From Betaproteobacteria bacterium RBG_16_58_11 (lineage in GTDB: Bacteria; Pseudomonadota; Gammaproteobacteria; Burkholderiales; Thiobacteraceae): a DNA stretch of 5,506 bases. Below are positions 1 through 4,799 of the stretch, piece by piece. The notes under the pieces were generated by a model. That model did no database searches. It saw only the letters and a list, made by a program, of their open reading frames with translations, and had not been told where the DNA came from. The position numbers and the translations under genes are program-made. Location: the NCBI GenBank assembly GCA_001770235.1, contig MEQN01000021.1, forward strand, positions 4,663 through 10,168, given 5' to 3'. Each line of letters opens with the position of its first letter. Position 1 is the stretch's first letter.

Positions 1-223
1 CGCCGTCGGCCACGGCCTGGCGGGCGAGCGTGCCGAGCAGCAGCGTGCGGTAACGCTGCCGGCCGGCCTCGTTGACCAAGCCGGCCTCCTCCTCGCCGAT
101 GTGCAGAATGCCGAATACGCCGACACCCAGTTGCAGCGCCTGCAACGCCAGGAATCCGGCGAGCAGCAGCGTGAACTTGCGGGTCAGAGTGCGGCCGAGC
201 CAATTTCTGATGCGGGAAATCAT
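1..223 (-). CDS. Membrane sensor protein with PilJ/NarX-like N-terminal domain (3' part missing)
   Basis: Only the first 74 codons lie in the window; the gene runs off the left edge. The ATG (221-223) opens a short basic stretch (MISRIRNWLGRTLTRK), then a hydrophobic segment at about residues 17-40, which fits a membrane anchor. It is followed by NEAGRQRYRTLLLG. That resembles the AGRQRM-type motif of the PilJ/type IV pili methyl-accepting N-terminal domain and the P-box region of NarX-type nitrate sensors, which sits in the periplasm. The protein is probably a sensor histidine kinase or a chemotaxis-type transducer; the part that would decide between them is outside the window. It lies 89 bp downstream of a stand-alone receiver gene on the same strand, which supports a signalling role. 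A GAAG stretch about 8 nt before the ATG may serve as ribosome site. Domain call is by recognition only. Confidence 0.7.
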   Translation of the reverse strand, partial: MISRIRNWLGRTLTRKFTLLLAGFLALQALQLGVGVFGILHIGEEEAGLVNEAGRQRYRTLLLGTLARQAVADG

Positions 224-312
224 AAGGGCGCTTCTATAAATTTCGTTCAAGCCTGGCTTTTTTGGCGGACGGGTTCAAATTGAAGCCCACCAGTCTGATG
301 CCTGACGCAAAA

Positions 313-699
313 TCAGGCCACCTGCTTGGCGCAGACGCGCTGAATCGTGTCCAACACTTTGGCGGCGTTGAAGGGTTTGACGATAAATCCGCCCGCGCCT
401 TTGGATAGCGCTTCCTGCACCACCGGGAGGGTTGCTTCGCCGCTGATCATGATGATGGTGAGTTGCGGCATCGATGCCTTGAGCGCTTCCAGGCATTGCA
501 TGCCGTCCATTTTCGGCATGTGGATGTCGAGGCAAAGAACGTCCGGGCTGGTCTTTTCCACCATCGCTATCGCTTGCTCGCCATTGCTGGCTTCGCCCAC
601 CACGATATGGCCGGCCGTGCGCAGAATGCCTTTAAGCAACTCGCGCAAGATCGAATCATCGTCGGCGATCAATACTTTCTTTTTGTCGAAACCCGGCAT
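313..699 (-). CDS. Stand-alone CheY-like response regulator receiver
   Basis: A 128-residue protein that is a single receiver domain with no output domain. The acidic triad DDD is at residues 13-15 after the VLIAD strand. The phospho-acceptor is D58 in CLDIHMPKMDG, the switch Ser is S86 in MISGEA, F105 takes the switch aromatic position and K108 in KPF is the conserved lysine, so all phosphorylation residues are present. Such proteins take phosphate from a partner histidine kinase and act by protein contact, as CheY does at the flagellar motor or PilG/PilH do for pili. The start at 699 is supported by AAGGA at 705-709, 5 nt upstream. The partial sensor gene follows on the same strand after 89 bp and may be the partner. 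The output is unknown; flagellar, pilus or phosphorelay roles are all possible. Confidence 0.93.
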   Translation of the reverse strand: MPGFDKKKVLIADDDSILRELLKGILRTAGHIVVGEASNGEQAIAMVEKTSPDVLCLDIHMPKMDGMQCLEALKASMPQLTIIMISGEATLPVVQEALSKGAGGFIVKPFNAAKVLDTIQRVCAKQVA

Positions 700-704
700 G
701 TTGA

Positions 705-709
705 TCCTT
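705..709 (-). promoter_or_regulatory. Ribosome binding site of the receiver gene
   Basis: On the minus strand this reads AAGGA, 5 nt before the ATG at 697-699, within AATTAAGGATCAAC. It fixes the start at 699 and excludes the longer overlapping minus-strand frame that covers this region. Confidence 0.7.
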
Positions 710-731
710 AATTTTCAATAAAACTTGCTCA

Positions 732-752
732 GCGCCCGTCGCGGCCGGGCGC
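732..752 (-). terminator. GC-rich hairpin, possible terminator of the DUF3330 gene
   Basis: A perfect 7-bp stem GCGCCCG/CGGGCGC (732-738 with 746-752) closes a 7-nt loop. It starts 18 nt after the stop codon of the DUF3330 gene and precedes the receiver gene, both on the minus strand. On that strand a TTTTATT run follows, but only after 8 intervening bases, so the match to a Rho-independent terminator is imperfect. It may stop or weaken read-through into the receiver gene. Confidence 0.4.
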
Positions 753-770
753 ATTCGCCGTATTCGAGCA

Positions 771-971
771 CTATTTAGCTTGCTTGCGTTTCCACGCCTC
801 AAGACAATCGAGACCGCAGAAGTGCTGCACGTAATCCGGCCCTTCAAAGCTCAAAGCCACGTCGGTGGGTATTTCCGACAGGCAGGTCGCGCAGGACACG
901 ATAGCGCAGCGATGCTCGACATCGCATGCCGCGATGGGCGCGCCAGATGGATTGGTCTTTTCATCTTTCAT
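771..971 (-). CDS. DUF3330 family small cysteine-rich protein
   Basis: A 66-residue protein of the DUF3330 type, whose function is not established. After a loose N-terminus it shows C27-x2-C30 (SCATC), then IPTDVALSFEGPDYVQHFCG, then C52-x3-C56 (FCGLDC) and a basic C-terminus (WKRKQAK). Two cysteine pairs spaced this way, with the second inside HFCGxxC, resemble TRASH/treble-clef metal sites, so Zn or another thiophilic metal could be bound; this is inference. Two further cysteines (C16, C22) precede the core. The ATG at 969-971 has a strong AAGGAG (979-984) 7 nt upstream, so the much longer open frame to 1406 is not used; that extension would run antisense to nnr. The gene is divergent from nnr and lies upstream of the receiver gene on the same strand. 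Confidence 0.82.
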   Translation of the reverse strand: MKDEKTNPSGAPIAACDVEHRCAIVSCATCLSEIPTDVALSFEGPDYVQHFCGLDCLEAWKRKQAK

Positions 972-978
972 GATTCCG

Positions 979-984
979 CTCCTT
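979..984 (-). promoter_or_regulatory. Strong ribosome binding site deciding the DUF3330 start
   Basis: Minus strand AAGGAG, 7 nt before the ATG at 971. It is the best Shine-Dalgarno match seen in the left half of the window. It places the start here rather than at any of the upstream in-frame positions within the nnr coding region. Confidence 0.8.
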
Positions 985-1011
985 ATCCCCGTGGTAACAC
1001 CCTCGTCATGG

Positions 1012-1041
1012 TATATTTCGGCAAAATTCTGCCGATATTTA
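1012..1041. promoter_or_regulatory. Imperfect 30-bp palindrome upstream of nnr
   Basis: A core of TCGGCA (1018-1023) and TGCCGA (1030-1035) around a 6-nt centre extends outward through AT-rich bases, so that 12 of 15 symmetric positions pair over 1012-1041. It ends 5 nt before the nnr ATG at 1047. It begins with TATATT, which could be a -10 element, though no convincing -35 is seen. It could be an operator for a dimeric regulator or a leader hairpin of the nnr mRNA. It lies in the divergent gap with the DUF3330 gene. Confidence 0.4.
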
Positions 1042-1046
1042 GCCCT

Positions 1047-2552
1047 ATGAATCCTTACGAAATTCCTTTCCCCAATCCTATTTATAGCACCGATCAGATG
1101 CGCGAGATCGAGGCCCAGGCTGGACGCATGCCCAGCCCGCCGCCGCTCATGGCGCGCGCTGGCCTTGCGGCGGCCGAAATCGCGCGCGATCTGGCCCCGG
1201 ATGATGGCTCGGCCATCCTGGTGCTCGCCGGCCCCGGCAATAACGGCGGCGATGCCCTCATTGCGGCAACGCAACTCAAAGCGTGGTGGCACAAGATTGA
1301 TGTCGTCTTTAGCGGCGATCCAGCTCAACTCGAAGCCGATGCCCGCGCGGCTTATCAAGCCTGGATCGATGCCGGCGGCGCCTGTCTCGACGCCATTCCG
1401 GAGCATGGGCGCTGGGGCTTGGTGATCGACGGCTTATTCGGCATCGGCCTCACCCGGCCATTGGAAGGCGCGTATGCCGATCTGGTGAATCAGGCCAACA
1501 GCTTGGGCGTGCCGATTCTTGCCCTGGATATCCCGAGTGGATTGAACGCCGATTCCGGCCACGCCATGGGGCCGGTGATCCGCGCCGCGCATACCGTGAC
1601 CTTCCTCGCCTTGAAACCGGGCTTGCTCACCGGCGACGGGCCGGATCATAGCGGCAATATCTGGCTGCGCACCTTGGGGCTGGACACGCAATTGCTCTAC
1701 CCGCCCAACGGTTGGCTGCTCGAGCGGCCCTGGGTGGCGAAGCTGCTGCCGCCGCGTCCGCTCAATAGCCACAAGGCCCTGTTCGGCAGCGTCGGCGTGC
1801 TTGGCGGCGCACCCGGCATGGCGGGCGCTGCCTTACTCGCCGGGCGCGCCGCGTTAAAGCTCGGCGCAGGACGCGTCTATCTCGGCTTGATCGACGAAGC
1901 CGCGCCGCGCGTCGATGGCTTGCAACCGGAATTGATGCTGCGTTCGGCGCATGATTTGCTGGAACTCCCCCACCTCACCTGTCTCGTGGCCGGCCCCGGC
2001 ATGGGGCAATCGGCGCATGCGCTGCAATGGCTGAAACAAGCCATCGCATCCGATCTGCCCTTGGTATTGGATGCCGACGCACTCAATCTGCTGGCGCAAG
2101 ACGCCGAGCTGCAAGAACAGGTGTCGAAACGCAAGGCAAAAACCATCATCACGCCGCACCCGGCGGAAGCGGCGCGGCTGATCGGCGCGAATACAGACGA
2201 CGTGCGCTACCAGCGCGTGGATGTGGCCACCATCCTCGCCACCCGCTTGAACAGCTTCGTCGTGTTGAAAGGCGCGGGCAGTGTGTGCGCCCAGCCCAAC
2301 GGCGCGTGGTATCTCAACGGCAGCGGCAATCCGGGCCTGGCCAGCGCCGGCACCGGCGATGTATTGGCGGGGATGATCGGCGCGCTGCTGGCGCAAGGCA
2401 TGATCCCGCGCGATGCGCTGCTGCTGGGCGTATTCCTGCACGGCGCGGCGGCGGATGAATTGAGCGCGAAACATATCGGCCCGGTCGGCCTGACCGCCTC
2501 GGAAGTGATCGACGCGGCGCGCTTGTTGTTGAATCAGTGGGTGTATGGGTAG
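1047..2552 (+). CDS. nnr: Bifunctional NAD(P)H-hydrate epimerase / ADP-dependent NAD(P)H-hydrate dehydratase
   Basis: A 501-residue cytosolic repair enzyme. It converts damaged hydrated NADH and NADPH (NADHX, NADPHX) back to the working coenzymes: one half interconverts the R and S epimers, the other dehydrates the S form using ADP. The N-terminal YjeF_N domain (about 11-230) shows STDQMREIE, GNNGGDA (64-70), DGLFGIGL (128-135), DIPSG (161-165) and LKPG (189-192). The C-terminal ribokinase-like domain (about 240-498) shows SHKALFGSVGVLGG (241-254), AGPGMG (315-320), DADALNLL (342-349), TPHPAE (369-374), LKGAG (407-411) and NGSGNPGLASAGTGD ending at the expected catalytic D438. The length fits the family (E. 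coli about 515). ATG 1047 is preferred, but an in-frame ATG at 1008 would add 13 residues (MVYFGKILPIFSP); neither has a clear ribosome site. It stands alone on the plus strand. Confidence 0.95.
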   Translation: MNPYEIPFPNPIYSTDQMREIEAQAGRMPSPPPLMARAGLAAAEIARDLAPDDGSAILVLAGPGNNGGDALIAATQLKAWWHKIDVVFSGDPAQLEADARAAYQAWIDAGGACLDAIPEHGRWGLVIDGLFGIGLTRPLEGAYADLVNQANSLGVPILALDIPSGLNADSGHAMGPVIRAAHTVTFLALKPGLLTGDGPDHSGNIWLRTLGLDTQLLYPPNGWLLERPWVAKLLPPRPLNSHKALFGSVGVLGGAPGMAGAALLAGRAALKLGAGRVYLGLIDEAAPRVDGLQPELMLRSAHDLLELPHLTCLVAGPGMGQSAHALQWLKQAIASDLPLVLDADALNLLAQDAELQEQVSKRKAKTIITPHPAEAARLIGANTDDVRYQRVDVATILATRLNSFVVLKGAGSVCAQPNGAWYLNGSGNPGLASAGTGDVLAGMIGALLAQGMIPRDALLLGVFLHGAAADELSAKHIGPVGLTASEVIDAARLLLNQWVYG

Positions 2553-2564
2553 GGCGAAAAAAAC

Positions 2565-2693
2565 TTTAGCCGCGAATTAACGCCAATTTTCGCCAATTAA
2601 AACCGCCAGAACTTTATTGCCGAGCACGTAAAGCAATTTACTCATATGCGCTAGATTTTAATTCGCGATTATTCGCGTTAATTCGCGGCTAAA
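2565..2693. repeat. Large palindromic intergenic element of 10-bp units (element A)
   Basis: Two 38-nt arms (2565-2602 and 2656-2693) pair at 34 of 38 positions around a 53-nt centre; the outer 19 bp (TTTAGCCGCGAATTAACGC) are a perfect match. Each arm holds three 10-bp units. The left arm is CGCGAATTAA, CGCCAATTTT, CGCCAATTAA (2571-2600). The right arm, read on the minus strand, is CGCGAATTAA, CGCGAATAAT, CGCGAATTAA (2687-2658). It fills the space between the convergent nnr and membrane-protein genes, so it could end transcription from both sides. No coding potential and no obvious target-site duplication are seen. It is not a classic terminator, because no T-run follows either arm directly. 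It could be a small non-autonomous mobile repeat. Confidence 0.85.
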
Positions 2694-2707
2694 TGGTTTA
2701 GCTGAGA

Positions 2708-3304
2708 TTATTTTTTTACGTCCGTTGGCTTCGCGTCTGCTGCGCTTGCCTCTTCCGGACTCTGGGTGATTGAAGAGAAGTCTTCCCAGCTCACTTCTTC
2801 GATGTGATAGGACTGATGTTGACGGAAATAATCGTCTGTCTCCATCTCCGTTTCAATCGACTCGTGCGGCGGGGCGGCGGTTTCATCCGCGCTTGGCTGG
2901 GTTTGTTCTGAATCAAGCTGGATCGTGTCGGCATCGGCGTATTTCACGTCCGGTGCGCTGGTTTTCTTGGGCGGAATCGGGAAGCGCCAGAAAATGCGCG
3001 CCACTTCGACGCCGGTTTGCACGCGGATGAAATTCTTGATCGGCGGCTCGATAATGTAGGAAAAACGCAATTTCTTATGCGGCGGCGTCTCCACCATCAG
3101 CACCATGCTATCGTCCGGCAACAGGGCGCCGATGGTGCGGGCGCGAATCTGAAAACGCGCGAAATAATCCTGCGCCGCTTTCGCGACTGCGTCCTCCGCC
3201 GCACCGCGCCGTTTATCCTGGCGCCGGTTAATGAGCAATACCCCCACCGCGCCGATCATTGCGGCCAGCGTGACCCCCATGAGGATTATCGTGAGTGCGT
3301 TCAT
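2708..3304 (-). CDS. Membrane-anchored protein of unknown function with acidic C-terminal tail
   Basis: A 198-residue protein I do not recognise. Residues 4-26 form one hydrophobic segment (LTIILMG through VGVLLI), followed directly by RRQDKRR, so by the positive-inside rule the rest should face the cytoplasm. Residues 35-112 look like a folded domain, with a predicted helix (AAEDAVAKAAQDYFARF), then IGALLPDDSMVLMVETPP and IKNFIRVQTGVEVARIFWRFPIPPKK. Residues 120-190 are rich in Asp, Glu, Ser, Thr and Pro with no clear motif and are probably disordered. The gene starts only 7 bases past the first base of the DUF302 stop codon (a 6-nt gap) and shows no good ribosome site, so its translation is probably coupled to that gene. 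The final codons are GTA AAA AAA TAA. Confidence 0.8.
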   Translation of the reverse strand: MNALTIILMGVTLAAMIGAVGVLLINRRQDKRRGAAEDAVAKAAQDYFARFQIRARTIGALLPDDSMVLMVETPPHKKLRFSYIIEPPIKNFIRVQTGVEVARIFWRFPIPPKKTSAPDVKYADADTIQLDSEQTQPSADETAAPPHESIETEMETDDYFRQHQSYHIEEVSWEDFSSITQSPEEASAADAKPTDVKK

Positions 3305-3310
3305 GGCCGG

Positions 3311-3784
3311 CTAATTCAGCGCTTCCTCGATGATAGACCGCAGCAGCTTTTCCACTTCCTTCAGCGATGCTTTCGACGCCGGCGTGCCGACCAGATCCGG
3401 CTTGCGGTACGAGACATAGGTTTTATTCGGTTCGTTCGGCAAAACATAGATTGAAATGATGTAAGGGCAGAACACGATATTGTGCGGGTCGGCTTCCATG
3501 GTTTTGCGCGACACGGTGGCGCTGCAAAATTCGATTGATTCCGCTTTCACGAATACCTGCTTAGCGCCGCCCATATCACGGCCGGTGCGCTCCAGCATTT
3601 CGCCGATGTGCGAAATGGTGTTGATCACCAGCCCTTTGCCCGCAATCGCTTCGGTAATCGCGTTTTTGACCGTATCAAAATCGTCCTTCGAAGTATAGGT
3701 CACCAAGTGTTTGCCGCCGGCGAACGCGCTGGCGGAAAACAAGAACAAAACCAACATCAATATGCGAAGTGTGAAAGCGCGCAT
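3311..3784 (-). CDS. Secreted DUF302 domain protein
   Basis: A 157-residue protein. Residues 1-22 are a typical Sec signal peptide (basic MRAFTLR, hydrophobic core, cut after SAFA), so it should act in the periplasm. The mature part has DUF302 features: TYTSKDDFDTVKNAITEAI (29-47), an IGEMLERTGRDMGG stretch (60-73), VFVKAESIEFCSATVSRKTM with C87, and ADPHNIVFCPYIISIYVLP with C106. The biochemical role of DUF302 proteins is not established. The two cysteines could form a disulfide in the periplasm (inference). The start at 3784 is backed by AAGGA (3791-3795), 6 nt upstream. The membrane-protein gene follows after 6 nt, so the two probably form one operon, and a promoter may lie in the 106-bp gap upstream. 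Confidence 0.85.
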   Translation of the reverse strand: MRAFTLRILMLVLFLFSASAFAGGKHLVTYTSKDDFDTVKNAITEAIAGKGLVINTISHIGEMLERTGRDMGGAKQVFVKAESIEFCSATVSRKTMEADPHNIVFCPYIISIYVLPNEPNKTYVSYRKPDLVGTPASKASLKEVEKLLRSIIEEALN

Positions 3785-3843
3785 CGAGCATCCTTAAATT
3801 GTTACGAAGCTTATGAAAAATCAAGAATAACAAAGGCCTGAAC

Positions 3844-3870
3844 TTTATAACAGCGGCAAATAGCGGCAAA
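3844..3870 (-). promoter_or_regulatory. Possible promoter with two 9-bp direct repeats upstream of the DUF302 gene
   Basis: On the minus strand TTTGCCGCT occurs twice (3870-3862 and 3860-3852), starting 10 bp apart, that is, on the same helix face. Directly downstream is TATAAA (3849-3844), a fair -10 match lying 60 nt upstream of the DUF302 ATG. The -35 is poor: TTTTGC gives a 16-bp spacer and TTGCCG only 14. This suggests an activator-dependent promoter, but the evidence is weak. Confidence 0.3.
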
Positions 3871-3875
3871 ACTTG

Positions 3876-3894
3876 ATAGGCCGCAATCGCCTAT
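3876..3894 (-). terminator. Weak hairpin at the end of the ModE-like gene
   Basis: On the minus strand ATAGGC (3894-3889) pairs with GCCTAT (3881-3876) around a 7-nt loop, and CAAGTTTT follows. The stem takes in the TAG stop codon of the ModE-like gene. With only 6 bp and a late, short T-run it would be an inefficient terminator for the molybdenum-cofactor operon, but nothing better is seen before the DUF302 gene. Confidence 0.3.
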
Positions 3895-4235
3895 TCGCGT
3901 TGCGCCAGCATCTTGGCCAGGGCCTTCAAATCTGCCGCCACGGCTGCCGCGGCTTTGGCTTCAATCTCGCGATAGCGAAGAAGCAAGGCGTGGCCGAAAG
4001 CCGTCACTTCGGCCCCGCCGCCGCGCTTGCCGCCGGTGACCGCCATCACCAACGGCTTTTTGAATGCCTTATTCATCGCTTCCACCAGCAGCCATGCACG
4101 GCGATAGGACATGCCCATTTCGCGCGCCGCGCCGGAGATCGAGCCTGCGCGGCTGATCGATTCCAGAAGCGCGATTTTGCCTGGGCCGAGCGAGCTGGCG
4201 GCGCCGAACAGGATGCGGATTGAAGGCTTAACCAT
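3891..4235 (-). CDS. One-domain ModE-like winged helix-turn-helix regulator
   Basis: A 114-residue protein matching the DNA-binding half of ModE, the molybdate-responsive regulator. It shows IRILFG (6-11), GPGKIALLESISRAGSISGAAREMGMS (17-43), the recognition-helix region YRRAWLLVEAMN (44-55), PLVMAVTGGKRGGGAEVTAFG (61-81) and an alpha-helical end with an Ala/Lys-rich stretch. The molybdate-binding TOBE domains of full-length ModE (about 260 residues) are absent, so it may not sense molybdate by itself. Position after moeA-moaD-moaE suggests control of molybdenum cofactor or transport genes (inference). The start is placed at ATG 4233-4235: the open frame continues 16 codons upstream, but those codons (MYLVLFVFIRVHPWFQ) are simply the palindromic repeat translated. 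No ribosome site is visible before this ATG. Confidence 0.88.
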   Translation of the reverse strand: MVKPSIRILFGAASSLGPGKIALLESISRAGSISGAAREMGMSYRRAWLLVEAMNKAFKKPLVMAVTGGKRGGGAEVTAFGHALLLRYREIEAKAAAAVAADLKALAKMLAQRE

Positions 4236-4239
4236 TTGG

Positions 4240-4341
4240 AACCACGGATGAACACGGATGAACACGAATAAAACCAAATACAACTAAACGCATGTCATGC
4301 CTTTGCCTTTTATCCGTGTTCATCCGTGTGCATCCGTGGTT
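4240..4341. repeat. Palindromic intergenic element of 10-bp units (element B)
   Basis: Arms 4240-4273 and 4308-4341 pair at 32 of 34 positions around a 34-nt centre. Each arm holds three 10-bp units. The left arm is CACGGATGAA, CACGGATGAA, CACGAATAAA (4243-4272). The right arm on the minus strand is CACGGATGCA, CACGGATGAA, CACGGATAAA (4338-4309). The element fills the gap between moaE and the ModE-like gene. The last two bases at its right edge are part of the moaE TAA stop (4340-4342), and its left edge is 4 bp from the ModE-like ATG. As RNA it would form a long hairpin in the operon message. Sequences of this GGATGAACAC type are familiar to me as dispersed repeats in many environmental bacterial genomes; I cannot confirm copy number here. 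Confidence 0.9.
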
Positions 4342-4798
4342 AAAAAGGTTTTTCCCAACGTGTCGCGGCAACATCATCCGACGCTTTCGCATCGACCCAA
4401 CGCGCACCCCCCGGCGTTTGCTCTTGCTTCCAAAATGGCGCTTGGGTTTTCAGGTAATCCATGATGAATTCGCACGCTTGGAATGCCTCGCTCCGATGCG
4501 CGCTCGCCACGGCGACCAGCACGATTTGATCCATCGGCTGCAAGTGCCCAACGCGATGAATCACCAGCGCGTCGAATATCTCCCAACGTTGCGTGGCTTG
4601 CGCCACGATGCCCTCAAGCGCTTTTTGCGTCATGGCGGGATAATGTTCGAGCGTGAGGCCGGATACGGCGCTGCCTACATTCACGTCGCGCACCAGCCCG
4701 ACAAACGCGGCCACCGCCCCGATCTCGGGCCGGCCGGCGCGGAATGCCTTGATCTCGGTGCTTAAATCGAAGTCGGCTTCCTGCACGCGCACCGACAT
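4340..4798 (-). CDS. moaE: Molybdopterin synthase catalytic subunit MoaE
   Basis: A 152-residue protein, the usual length for MoaE. With MoaD it forms the heterotetrameric molybdopterin synthase, which adds two sulfurs to cyclic pyranopterin monophosphate to make the dithiolene of molybdopterin in the cytosol. Visible family motifs are GAVAAFVGLVRD with R37, LEHYPAM (50-56), IHRVGHLQPMD (80-90), VAVASAHRSEAF with H101 and R102, and DYLKTQAPFWKQE with K117 and K124, which correspond to the active-site lysines K119 and K126 of E. coli. All expected catalytic residues are present. The gene begins after a 1-nt gap behind moaD, and its ribosome site lies inside the end of moaD. Its stop codon overlaps the edge of palindromic element B. 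Confidence 0.97.
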   Translation of the reverse strand: MSVRVQEADFDLSTEIKAFRAGRPEIGAVAAFVGLVRDVNVGSAVSGLTLEHYPAMTQKALEGIVAQATQRWEIFDALVIHRVGHLQPMDQIVLVAVASAHRSEAFQACEFIMDYLKTQAPFWKQEQTPGGARWVDAKASDDVAATRWEKPF

Positions 4799-4799
4799 A

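Noticed and set aside
300..318. Hairpin GCCTGA/TCAGGC at the end of the receiver gene as a terminator
   Set aside because: The stem is only 6 bp, overlaps the stop codon and is not followed by a T-run on the minus strand.
347..721. 124-codon plus-strand open frame opposite the receiver gene
   Set aside because: It is the complement of a receiver domain with all catalytic residues conserved; no motif and no ribosome site.
780..1046. N-terminal extension of the nnr frame by up to 89 codons
   Set aside because: It is antisense to most of the DUF3330 gene, which has a strong ribosome site and recognisable cysteine motifs. Homology of Nnr begins only around the IYSTDQM segment after 1047.
972..1406. 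Minus-strand extension of the DUF3330 frame through the nnr coding region
   Set aside because: It is a GC-driven open frame opposite conserved nnr sequence. The AAGGAG at 979-984 marks the true start at 971.
1854..2474. 206-codon minus-strand open frame inside nnr
   Set aside because: It has no recognisable motif, is rich in Arg, Gln and Ala as expected for an antisense shadow, and lies opposite the conserved dehydratase domain.
2711..2717. Run of seven A on the minus strand at the end of the membrane-protein gene as a programmed slippage site
   Set aside because: It lies one codon from the stop, so slippage would add little, and there is no downstream gene or stimulatory structure in the new frame that I can support.
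4292..4765. 157-codon plus-strand open frame starting MSCLCLLSVFIRVHPWL
   Set aside because: Its start is the right arm of element B translated, and the rest is antisense to moaE.
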